From Sitta carolinensis (taxonomy: Eukaryota > Chordata > Aves > Passeriformes > Sittidae), in NCBI GenBank assembly GCA_032173965.1, contig CM063284.1, forward strand, positions 129,541,625 through 129,605,624: a stretch of 64,000 nt of DNA, given 5' to 3'. Below are positions 25,401-36,039 of the stretch, one piece after another (position 1 is the first letter of the stretch; each line of letters begins with the position of its first letter). The position numbers were made by a program, and so were the translations under genes. The notes beneath the pieces were generated by a model that was given only the letters and a program-made list of their open reading frames with translations, searched no databases and had not been told where the DNA came from.

Positions 25401-28400
25401 CAGAGTCAAAAAATTTTAGGAAAAATTTTCCCGTATATTTCATCTAAACCTCCCCTGGTGCAGCTGATATGTCCTCATCCTGTCACTGGTTGTGTGGGAG
25501 AAGAGACTGACCCACCTGGCTACAGCCTCCTTTCAGGGAGCTGTAGACAGCAATAAGGTTCCCCCTGAGCCTCCTCCAGGATAAACACTCCCAGCTCCCT
25601 CAGCCACTCCTCATGAGACTTCTGCTCCAGCCCCTTCACCAGCTCCACTGCCAGCTGTGACAGCAGTTAACAGTGGACAGCAACTTACATTTTCTTCATA
25701 ACTTCTCCTTGGCATTGACTGCTGCCTGATTTGGTTTTGGTTTTTTTTTTAGTGATGCCACTTTATTTTATGCTGCTTTTTATTTCTAAGTACCACATTT
25801 ATTCTATTGCTAAGTCAGGAATGAGTCTGCCTTCTTAATGTTTTGGGGATCTCAGTTTGTAACCATCTGCTATACTTTTCATGTAAAGTTGTGATTATCT
25901 TTTTCTTTCCTTCCCCACATTTTCAATTATATCATGTGCTATGGGGAGTTGTGCAAGGTGCTAAACTCTCAGTCTCCATTGACTTCTCTTTCAGAGGATC
26001 AATTAAGAGATCACTAAAACCTGGTTTAATTCAAAGCAGAAGTTTTTGTTCATGTTTTCTAGGCAATGCATGTATGAAGGAGAGTGTATTTTGTATCATC
26101 CTAGATGTGTTTTAAACATGTCTAAAACATTTTATTTCCAGGATGATCTTAAAGCAACTTTAACAGCAAAGAACCGGGAAGCCAAGCAATTATCTCAACT
26201 GGAAAAGACACGTCAGCGGAATCCATCAGATCTACACATTATCGTATCCTGCGTTTCTAGTCACTATGACAAATTTTTTTTAAATTTCTTGGGAATTAAA
26301 TTGTTATATTTGGGAAGTAGTAGTAACAATAATGCTTCTTAGAGGGACTGTTTCCAGTCTTTTTATTACATTTTAGTGTTGAACTTAAGACTTGGGAGTT
26401 ACACAGTCCTATTCGTTGTTGGATTTTATCAGCTCTATTTCAGAATCTTCAGAATATTTCTCGTGACTGGGCATGAGACTGTAGAAAGAGAAAAAATGTC
26501 TGTGTTGGTCAAACAGAACACAGGAGAACTACATTGTATTTTTGCCTCTGCCAAAGAATTTCCATTTAATATTAATCTAATTAGTTAAATCAAATCGTGA
26601 CTAATTAGAATTCCTTGTGTAATAAAGACAGACATGTCAGCCACAGGGTTAGAACTTTAGCTGTGTTGCAAAGTTCTCTTTTGTTGGAATTGAGGGAGTA
26701 AATTATAACAATAAGCTGTTTTCCCCAAAGGGGGATTGGTCCCAATTTTTTCCCTCGAGCTAATTCCCATTAACTTTCATGGGTATGTTACTGGTGCCTA
26801 GTTAATTTCTTCTTGTTTCTTTTCCAAGCTTCTCCCAAATACCTTTCTGTGACTTAGCTTCTTTTAACACCTGTTCTCTCTACATCAGGCTTTGCCTGAA
26901 GATTTATAAAATCTCAGTACAGTCTGCGTCTGCACATGGCGGACACACCAAATGCTTCCTATTTGCATTTTAAAGTGATTGACACAAAATCAGGTATTAG
27001 GAACAGGAAGTGTTCATTTGCTTTTGAGGGTGTGTGCAGGTCAGCTTTCAGGTCTGAGAGGCTTTACCACATTAGAGCACAGCAGCTGGGCTCCTGCAGG
27101 GGTTGTCTTATTCTTGAGCAACTGTGATGTTGCAGCAGCGAACAGCTTTGGCCACAGATAGTAAAGGATGTGTACTCACTCCCATCTTAAAAATGGGATG
27201 TTAGCACAGCTTTGAAAAGAAAACATTACCAGATTTTTAAAAATACAAAATACACTTCTGTAAATCAAAATAGATTTTTATTCCTGAAGAAGTCTGCTAA
27301 ACTGTAGGCTGCCTGCTTTTTATTTTATTCTTTTATAAATAAATAACTAAACCGTCAGTCCAAAACAAACAGCTGTGTCCTGAAATGTTTTGGCCTGGAT
27401 ACTTGAATTCTAGCAAAGCTCTCAACAACTGTACATCTTATAGCCAGAAGCTTCAGACAACATAATAATAATACTAAATAGATAGACGTTTTGAAATAAC
27501 TAAGGTAAATAGTTCACAGTACATTAAAAGTAGAAGTGAAAACGAACACAGCCATGAATATTGATTGTTACATTGACATTTTTTCCTTTACTAATATTTC
27601 CAGTCACAGGTGAGTGTTCAGAAGAGAAAATCAAACAGCTGTCGTCCAGACTATGCAGGCTCTGCGACTTCAGACTTCACTCTAAAACCACCAGAATTCC
27701 TCTCCCAAAATATCTGTGAACAAATTGTGTCAAATCTAAGCTGTATTGAGAAGATGTATTTGATTATCATAGAAATAACATACTGTATTTGTATGTGTAA
27801 GGGTTGCATATGCATAATAGCTGCCATCACTTACAGAGTGATAAACTGAAGTAATTGAAAATACACAAAATGTCTTTTCTTCCCTCCTGTGGTTTGGGCA
27901 AAATCAAGAAAGAGAGATGAATATGTGACCTTATGTACTACTAAAGATCATTATCAGTTTTGTTTGCCCTGTAATGATAGAATTGTGTCTATGATTTTAG
28001 GCTTTTTTTGAAAGGAGATTGTTCCAAATTGATAATCCTGTAAAATAAGATTAGCAGACACACACAAAAAGAAGGGAATAGAACATGCCTTAGGCCTTAT
28101 GTATCTATATATGTAACACTAAAAGACAGATCACAGGAACTGGACCTGTGGTGTCTTTTTCCAATTAAAGAAATATCCTCTCTTAAGTTGCAATTTTGTA
28201 GAAATGGGAAGAACCCTACAACTTGATCATAGGATAAAGTACTTGATCCATATAATACTTTCAAATCTCACAACAAAACAGATTTGTGCTGATACTGACT
28301 GAGCCTCTAAGATGTTTGACCAATAATGTATGGAAAATAACAGAAGTTAGACCCAAACCTTGTACATTTCAAGTGCAAGCTCTTACAACTGTACATTGTT

Positions 28401-31400
28401 AATTTGTAATAGTGCACAGTTCTCAGACTTGACTTAACCAGAATCGTTTCAATATCTTTCATTAAATGGTAGTGAACTTTTTGAAAAGTTTGTACTTATA
28501 TCTAATTAAAATAGCTATCTCAAATGCTTTTTGTAGTAATAAAATAGGAAAAATTCTGTATTTATGTGTTAGGAATTGGTTGATATGTCCCCTTCCCAGT
28601 GCCCTGCTGAAGATGCTTTTTTTAAGGTATTTTAATAATACAAAAATATTAAAAACATAAAATACCTGAAATGCATTTTAATATAAAAATTACAGTAACT
28701 CTAGCCTGCAAGATGAAGATATTCACAGGACAAGTACATTAGTTCCAGCTGGTGTTATAGTTGTCTACTGAAATAATTTGTAAAAACTTACAAGATGAGG
28801 TTCAGCACACTATACTGGAAAAGATTTTCTGGACCCAGCAGGTTGATCTGCAGTAGAAAACAAGGGGTGATCTTTCCTGCTCATCCACCACTCCGGCCTG
28901 TGCTGGGTCAAGTACCTAAATCCAGTCACTGCGTTCTCAATGGGGTGTCAGGGCTGGCTCAGTAGAACTATCACATGATTATTACAGAAAACGAATGAGG
29001 GCAGAGGGACTTTCCTGACTGGCTGGAGCTGGTCGTTTTTCATGTTTCACATCAAAGTCACAACAGTGTAGAAGGCCTCTTTATATGTCCATTAAGCTAC
29101 AGATTTAAAATACTGTAACACAGATATGTATTGTTTTGCAAACTCAGACTTAAATGTTTTCATAGCAATTACAGCAAATAGCTTGGTATCAAATGCAAGA
29201 CTAATTTCACCTTTGTGTTACTTTACCAGGCTGAAAGTGAACTGCAGAGAGCGACACTGGATGCTACTAGAACGACTCGGCACTTAGAAGAAACCATTGA
29301 TAATTTTGAGAAACAGAAGATAAGGGACATCAAAGTATGTGTGCTCACATTTCATCTTGCATAATAAAATTAACTATAGTTAGTTGGAGGCAAGATTAGC
29401 AACATTGAGTATTCACTGAAATGTGAATCTCATGGTATACATGAATATTTCACAGAATTGTAAATTACAGGTATGTGTATAACATACAGATAACTTATGC
29501 TCAACCTGTTATAAAAGACTGTCTTCAAAATAGCAAAACTTCTGAATAACTACATCTTGTGAATACATATTGGAGATTATCAAGTGATTTTTCAGTAAGA
29601 CATTATTCTTAATAGGTTTCCTCTTTAAAGTATTTATATAGAATTTATTATTAAATAATAACTGCATAAGTGATATCCCAGCTAGCATTCCTGTTTTTAA
29701 TTTCTAAAACTCAGGTCTGACTACTTAAAGGTACTAAGTATCATGCAGTTATTTATATCATATAAATACCAAACACAGAATACAGTAATCTTTTGAATTG
29801 GAAGAAGTGGAAATATACTTTACTGCATTAAGAAAAGCTTTCTTTTTATTTGCTTTCAGAACATATTTTCTGAATTTATAACTATTGAAATGCTGTTCCA
29901 TGGGAAAGCTTTAGAGATATATACTGCTGCCTACCAAAATATCCAAAATATTGATGAAAATGAAGATTTGGAGGTAAGAGTCATTGAGGTTTGCTTTTCT
30001 GTTTACTTCCTATATATAAACAGTTTTCACAGTTGGGCTACACATGTCCTACAGAGAAAAATGCAACAAATATTTCAGGTTCCCAGAAGAAACTCATGTA
30101 TACCTTTTTTTTGCACTTCTTCAGCAAGAGCATGCAGGTTTAATAACCTCAGAGAACACAAAGAGAGAGCAACTGCAGAGGCAATCTAATCTTTCCCACA
30201 AAACACAGAAAAGAGACTCAGAAAATTACCTCCCTCTCAAAGCTCAGCTAAACATAGTTTTTAAAAGAACACTTCTGCAGTGAGTCTTGCTCTAAAGACG
30301 CACATAGAAAAAACCTTACACAACTGTGTAAAGACTAATTACTGCATTAAAGATCTCCCTCTAACCTGAATTTTGTTTGTTTTCATCATTTTTATTAGGC
30401 TGTTCTAGAAATAAGAGGCATTTGTTATTTACTACATTGGGGTTTTTTGCCTTGTGGCAAAAACCAGCTTCCAGTCACCCTTTCTATTTGAATTATAGTC
30501 TCTCTTTCCCAAGATATGCTTTTCAGTCCTTTATTCACTCTTGCAGTTCTTCTGGATGTTGGGCCTTTAAACTTAGTATCATTGAAATGTGTGCTGTGTA
30601 TGTGTACTTGGTTTGTCAAAAAAGTTGGATCATTTTTGGTCTTTTTTTGTAAATCCTACCAGTCGTAATTTTATTTTGACTATGACAGACTCAGAACAAA
30701 GTTAGCACAAGACTTAAAAACCCATGAGTCTTTAGTGACAGTCATATTTGAGACTACTTGGTAATTTTACTTTATTTAAACTATGCCATGGCAATTTTGT
30801 ACTATTTTAGTTTCACAATTATAATGTCACATGGCACCAATTCAGAAATCTCCTTTAATTCAGTACTTTGTCTTTCACAACCAAGACAATCTGTCTAATA
30901 TAATTTTAAATTTCCTGCTATTTGGACATTTCCTTTTCATAAAAATACTGACCATAATATACCATCTCTTTGACATAAAGTCTTGCACAAATAGCTGTAT
31001 TGGTTACTGAAATAATGTGAAACTATAATGGATGTTATGGTGTCCCCTGTATTCTAAGAGGTTTCCCAGATTTGAGTTGTACAGCTCCTGTACATTGCAA
31101 GTAACATTTTCTGATGCAGTTGTAACTGACAGCAGGGATTTGCTTGTGAAGGGGCTGAGTTCATCTTTGTAAGAAATGGAAAGCCTAAAACAGTTGCTGG
31201 GGTTCATACTTCTAGCTCAGCCTGAAACTCAGCTACATGAGCCGAGCCTTGACCACGTAAGTATGTGTGTCTCAGGTTAAGCAAGGACATTGTTTCAGCT
31301 AAAAGTGATACAGTTGATGTACATCTCTAGATGAGGTTTCATTGTCCAGTGCTGCATTTCTGCAAGCTTTAGTCTTGGTGATTCTTAGCTTGCAAGCATC

Positions 31401-34400
31401 TAAGTCTAACCTTTCTCCATTTAGGTTTTTCGGAGCTCCCTTTATCCACCAGACTATCAGTCTCGCTTAGACATAGTTCGTGCAAATTCCAAGTCCCCTC
31501 TGCAAAGAACTGGCTCCTCAAAATCTTCACTGAGAACAGCACAAGTAAGAAAATATATTACATACTAAACCACTCTATTAAAGATCTAATTAAGATAATA
31601 TTTGGGCTAATGTACATGGATCCATTGTCTTTACTCAGTTCTGGACCGTCAGAAATGGAAGGAAACTTTCAATGGCATAAATATCATATTAAGCTCTTGA
31701 TAATGCAGCTTTATCATTGAAGGGAAAAAACCCTTAGCTTTTAAAGCTGTGTTGCTTAGTTTTGACAAATGCCATTTCCAGTAATACTTGATCTTCCATC
31801 AATAAACTGTGGCATCTTGCAGAGAAGAGATGTAGAAGCTTATTTGAAATAGTGACATTCTTTAAATACTTGCATAATTTTAGTATTCAGATTTCTAGAG
31901 TGTGGCCTCCATTACAGATCCTAATCCAGACTAGTGATACCTTCTAGCGAGCAAACCCATGACCAACAGACTTCTCCTTTTGTACTCTGAAAATTCATAG
32001 GAAGTGAAGAAGAGGATGATGAAAATGAGTGGATGAAAATAAGTGGAACAGTTGAAGACAGTGCCACTCTTTTTGGATCAGCTACTTTGCAAATAACTTT
32101 GCCACTTGTTTACAGCAGTAAACTTGCAGACATTGCAAAATGGCTAAATTATTTTTCATTTATTGCAAACTTTATTGGAAAACTATTCTTGACTTTGTAC
32201 ACTCTTTACACCTTCTCTGCTCTCAACACAGATCAATTATTACAGTTGAGCTGTTCTGTTGTTGAAAGTATGAATTGTGTCATATGAAGAGATACAACAT
32301 AGTGATTCAGTGCATGAAGTACTACCCTGAGTAACTTGCCAGTCTTCTGTATCACTCAGGCAAATTTCATGTTCAGGCTACTTCAGAAAATGTAAGAGAG
32401 AAAAAACAAAAGAAAAAAAAACAAGAGAAAATTGAGAGTATGTACACTGTGATTTCTCAGAGGTGGAGTAGAACTCCATTTTGACTAATTTCAAGTTAAC
32501 CTTTCTCATATCCTAGACTGCTCTCTTAATTATAACTTTGGGTGTTAATGTTCTCATAACCTCTCACTTACCTGAAAAGAACAGGAAGTCATCTAGACCT
32601 AGAGGGAAACTGCAATGCAATTCAAACTAAGGTCATCTTACTTGGCTGTGCATTGTGTCTGCAGAGGACAATCAGAGGGCAGAAAAAAGGAGTGGAACAC
32701 CCTACTGAAGCAGTCATCATAGGGCAGTGAAGAAAGCGCAGCCCTTCCTGATTCTGTAAATAGCATGGTGCTGAATTACACTAAGGGTTCCAATCTTTGG
32801 AAAAACCAAATATCTTAAAAAAAAAAATAAATAAAACAAAACAAAAAAAAAAGTATTCAGAAAAACCTTCAGGTGACTTGTTTTATCTTTTCTGTGGATC
32901 TTTCACTCTGAAATTTTTGACAAATCTAGTTTCCTGCTACAAAATAATCCTTTACTGTCTGTAATGCAATACTTTGCAGCTTCCAATGTAAAGCAGTATA
33001 AATAATATGGGAAGCAGTTCACAGAATCACAATGCCCAAGCCTGTGGGGTGGGGGACAGCGTGGGAAGTCACTGCGTACCAGATGGAATAAAGTGCACTA
33101 GTAACACAATTCAGGTCTTTTCAGAGGATTTAACACATACCAGCAGTATTTACCTCTAAAGCTTTCCCATGGAACAGCATTTATTTCTGGTTCTGTGGAA
33201 TAATTTTCTGTATTATCTGTATGATAAAAATCTAAAATACTCCTTGATCTCAATTCATTTTCTCACAAAGAGCTATGGCTTCATTTTACACCACTTCACT
33301 TGGTAATTTATCCTCAACATTTTGGTTTACCAGTTCAGATTGGTATATCATATATTTTAGAACTATAGCAAAACAGTATTTTTTTTTTGTCAAACTTAAT
33401 TACACGAGTTTTATCTACATCCATTAAATATAATAAACTTTAGCATTGACACTCTGTAGGAGAGCAAAGTATCTTTTTAATGATTATTGAAAATGTCTGC
33501 ATCCAAAAGTTCAATAAGACATGTGGAGAGAATTGCCATGCTTCTGTAGTAGCATCTGCAGTGAAATATGGAGCTGAACTGCTTAAGCAATGACAGTCAC
33601 CACCTACATGCAACTCATAGAATTAATTTTTACACAAAATTATTTATGGTCAAAATGATCATATTTTTTTTTTATTACATTATGAAAAATTAAATTTCAA
33701 TACTGGTATGTTTAAGTTCTTTGGCACAGTAACTTGGATTTAAACTGCATAATTTCTTTTCTCACTTTCCTTCCCTGATCCCGTTTGCTTCTCAGGGATA
33801 GCCACCTTAGCACCACCAGTGATAATATTTAATATACTATTTAGTTAATTGCTGCATGGTCAGAGGTGTTTGAGTAGTGAGCAGAAAAAAGCCATAAAGC
33901 CAAAATACTTATTTCAGGAAAGGAGGGGAGCTTTTCTTCAGAAATATGATACAAGTTCTGCTGAAGAATTTCAGATACTCTGAATGAGAAAAAAAAAACA
34001 ACTTAGAAATAGTCTATCCCAGTGAAATTCATTTCACCTTAACAGGCTTAATCTGCATCATTCCTTAAACTCCAATTACAAATCACTGCTATTGTCTTTT
34101 TCTTCTTTCACCGAACGAGAGACTACCACTTTAGACATTTCAACTCAAGTTACCCCAGTTTCGCTCAATGATTAACTCAATTTTACGTTGTGTTCAGGAA
34201 TTATTAAGCAAGTATTTGTTTCAAGCTAAATTATGTACTTTGTGAGCTTCAACAAGACTAAGGATTTTTTTACTTTCAGAAGTTCAATTACAGCTTGCTT
34301 TATGCACACACAAAAACACATTACCTGTATGAATTATAACATGTCTGAAGTCAATTTAATAATGAGCATTTAAGGGCTGCCTAAAAATAAAGGCAATCTC

Positions 34401-35368
34401 TGTCTTTAGAAGTTATTATTATATCTCTTTATGTGAGAAGACACAGAAAATATAACCAAAATTAGAGCTGCAGATGACCTTAGAGAACTACTGAACCTGA
34501 AATAATTTTTCAAAAGTATTCCAGATGAGTTGGATAACTGTCTTCAATATTCACTTTCTCATAGGGAAAGAGAAAAACATCCATATATCCTCCTTTAAAT
34601 TGTAAATGTTCCATTGTCTGTGAAGAATCTATCTTCAATACGAATTAGATTGAGCCCTCATTAAAAAAGTACAGACTACAGAATCTGTCAAATGAGATGA
34701 AAGCTTGGCGCTGGCACTTGTTTTTAATGTTTGATGAACCAAAAAGAGGACAGTCATTCTAAAGGCAGGCACTGATGGGCAGGGAAAAAAGTTCATCTAT
34801 GAATCAAGACTCTTTACTAAGTTCGTCTAATTCATTCTTGAAAACAAAAAGTAAAAAGCTTAGAGCAGCATAGTTCTGAGCTTTTAAATGAAGAGGTCTG
34901 ATGTCTTAAAGAGATTAGGCCCTAATACTCATCTTCAGCATGCTGTTTCTATAGCCATCCCAGGAAAAAACTGATTTGCATCTTGTTGATTTTTAGCATT
35001 AACTGGGTAAAAATACCATTTTCCCTATCCAATAATACATGGTGGTTTTAGCCTTTAAAAATCATTATATTTTTATTCTATGTCATGTATCTTTCCATTG
35101 GTGAGCATGTTATAAAGAGTTAATAAATAAACAACTTACACCCTGTCCCAAATTAAAACCCTACAGACATTTAGACTGAAAATGCCGATGGATAATTATT
35201 TTTTGTTCGCAGAGAACAAACAGCTGATATCCTTTTCTTGGATTTTTGTTTTTGGCAGATTTCCCGCAGAATTCTAAAAAAGATGAAGAAGAGGACGATG
35301 AGGAAGATGAAGATGATGAAGAGGAGGATGAGGAGGACGAATTTGATGCTAATAAGGAAGTGAGATAA
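16447..35368 (+). CDS. CIBAR1: CBY1-interacting BAR domain protein 1 (FAM92A), nine coding exons
   Basis: Coding exons: 16447-16478, 18251-18485, 20927-20995, 26142-26243, 27604-27609, 29230-29334, 29860-29973, 31425-31544 and 35270-35368. Together they make 882 nt, 293 residues plus stop, close to the roughly 289 residues of human FAM92A. All junctions are GT-AG and in frame. The product has a FAM92-type BAR domain over roughly residues 10-225: a helical, coiled-coil-rich dimer that binds curved membrane. Recognisable blocks are AVSNVEKHFGELCQIF, TARLRDKADLLVNEI, QRNPSD and FHGKALEIYTAAYQNIQNID. A Ser-rich linker and a very acidic tail follow. Family knowledge: it works with CBY1 at the ciliary base in ciliogenesis and also has a mitochondrial role. 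The start is the first ATG of an ATGATG pair in a good Kozak context (GTCGCCACCATG). It converges on RBM12B. Alternative use of an acceptor at 35259 changes the tail. Confidence 0.95.
18251..18485 (+). CDS. CIBAR1: CIBAR1 coding exon 2
   Basis: Acceptor TATCCAG; the exon runs from DNQTRQMQ to the end of LQDYRQAE and is followed by donor GTACAA. It carries the first BAR helix and is highly conserved. Confidence 0.95.
20810..20836. repeat. Perfect 11-bp inverted repeat
   Basis: AATATTATACT and its exact reverse complement flank a 5-nt loop ATTGA. The motif TACTATTGAAGTA recurs 28 bases on, at 20845-20857, so there is also a partial tandem copy. Confidence 0.6.
20927..20995 (+). CDS. CIBAR1: CIBAR1 coding exon 3
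   Basis: The 23 codons VDRLEAKVVEPL to VKLKR lie between acceptor TTTTTGTAG and donor GTAGGT, in phase 0. Confidence 0.95.
25195..25650 (-). mobile_element. CR1 LINE 3' end (-)
   Basis: Read on the - strand this is a CR1 C-terminal coding segment and 3' tail. On the + strand it shows the characteristic segments GATCATTGAGTCCAACCATT, CTGGGCAGCCTATTTCAATG and CAGCTCCCTCAGCCACTCCT. It lies in CIBAR1 intron 3, antisense to the gene. Confidence 0.9.
26142..26243 (+). CDS. CIBAR1: CIBAR1 coding exon 4
   Basis: The 34 codons DDLKATLTAKNREAKQ to RQRNPSDLHII end just before donor GTATCC. This is a weaker donor than the others in the gene. Confidence 0.93.
27604..27609 (+). CDS. CIBAR1: CIBAR1 coding exon 5, 6-nt microexon
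   Basis: TCACAG (Ser-Gln) sits between a pyrimidine-rich acceptor ending ATATTTCCAG and an ideal donor GTGAGT. It joins exon 4 (HII) to exon 6 (AESEL) and gives HIISQAESEL, matching the family's conserved ISQAE string. Without it the Ser-Gln pair is lost but the frame is kept. Confidence 0.88.
29230..29334 (+). CDS. CIBAR1: CIBAR1 coding exon 6
   Basis: The 35 codons AESELQRATLDATRTTRHLE to KIRDIK lie between acceptor TTTACCAG and donor GTATGT, in phase 0. Confidence 0.95.
29860..29973 (+). CDS. CIBAR1: CIBAR1 coding exon 7
   Basis: The 38 codons NIFSEFITIEMLFHGKALEI to NENEDLE end at donor GTAAGA. This is the best conserved block of the BAR domain. Confidence 0.95.
31425..31544 (+). CDS. 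CIBAR1: CIBAR1 coding exon 8
   Basis: The 40 codons VFRSSLYPPDYQSRLDIVRA to KSSLRTAQ end at donor GTAAGA in phase 0. The exon holds the end of the BAR domain and a Ser-rich linker. Confidence 0.95.
35270..35368 (+). CDS. CIBAR1: CIBAR1 coding exon 9, acidic tail
   Basis: Acceptor TTTCCCGCAG leads in phase 0 to NSKKDEEEDD, a run of Asp and Glu, and the ending FDANKEVR with TAA at 35366-35368. An acidic C-terminus agrees with the mammalian protein. A second acceptor 11 nt upstream (exon start 35259) is equally good but reads a Lys/Met/Arg-rich tail ending at TGA 35361-35363. Confidence 0.75.
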   Translation, partial: NSKKDEEEDDEEDEDDEEEDEEDEFDANKEVR

Positions 35369-36012
35369 CAAAGCCGTTCTAAGAGGGGTCTTTTTTATTA
35401 AGGGGGGAAAAAAAACCCCTTTACCTAAAGGCTTTTGTATGTTGGATCTAAAATTTTACCAGGGCTACATATTTAGAATTACAGCAGGAACAAGAATCAG
35501 CAGATTCTAGAGTGCCAGAAACAAATGACCAGTTTTAAAGAATGAGAAGAAAAACACTGAAAGTGGACAATTTCAGTAGCAAGGAAATTAAATAGATGCC
35601 TGTATTATATTTGCATAGATGTTATATTGTAATCACATTTGCTTAAACTTAAGTGATAAACAGTGTCCAAAAACTGCACTACGCTTTCAAGCAGTTACGA
35701 ACATCGTTTTCTTGTTACTTTGCCAATATATTACCTCTCTAGCTATACACCTCTTGAATTTATTAAGTACTCTAACTGTAACTGTTATAATTGGGTTTAT
35801 ACATCCTAAAGTAACTGTAGTAATTAAGAAACTTTGCAGCAACAACCTGTTAGATGGCAGAAGGCAGAGTGAGGTGTACTTTTTTCTTATTTTCATTTTC
35901 CTCAGTCTTTCATCAGGTTCAGATGACTTTTGATTCCTTTACACCTACAGAATGAACAGTCACAAATAAGGACCTGGCCCAGTATCTCATGTTCAATGCT
36001 GCTTTGCTTTTA

Positions 36013-36018
36013 AATAAA
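36013..36018 (+). terminator. CIBAR1: CIBAR1 poly(A) signal AATAAA
   Basis: This canonical AATAAA lies 645 bases after the CIBAR1 stop, giving a 3' UTR of about 0.65-0.7 kb. Longer 3' ends are possible. Confidence 0.6.
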
Positions 36019-36039
36019 AGTGCCTTCATGATAAAACTA

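Larger units (their letters stand above)
16479..35269 (+). other. CIBAR1: CIBAR1 introns
   Basis: The eight introns are AT-rich. The largest are 20996-26141 (5.1 kb, with a CR1 element) and 31545-35269 (3.7 kb, with an A-rich simple tract at about 32818-32852). I saw no nested gene. A short inverted repeat is at 20810-20836. Confidence 0.7.

Noticed and set aside
31999..32287. Possible acidic alternative last exon of CIBAR1 after ATTCATAG
   Set aside because: The sequence resembles an acidic tail (SEEEDDENEW), but joining from exon 8 in phase 0 gives only 11 codons in another frame before a stop. No donor shift seen makes the acidic frame work.
32818..32852. A-rich tract as a possible processed-pseudogene tail
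   Set aside because: No gene-like sequence precedes it on either strand and no flanking duplication was seen. It looks like a simple repeat.
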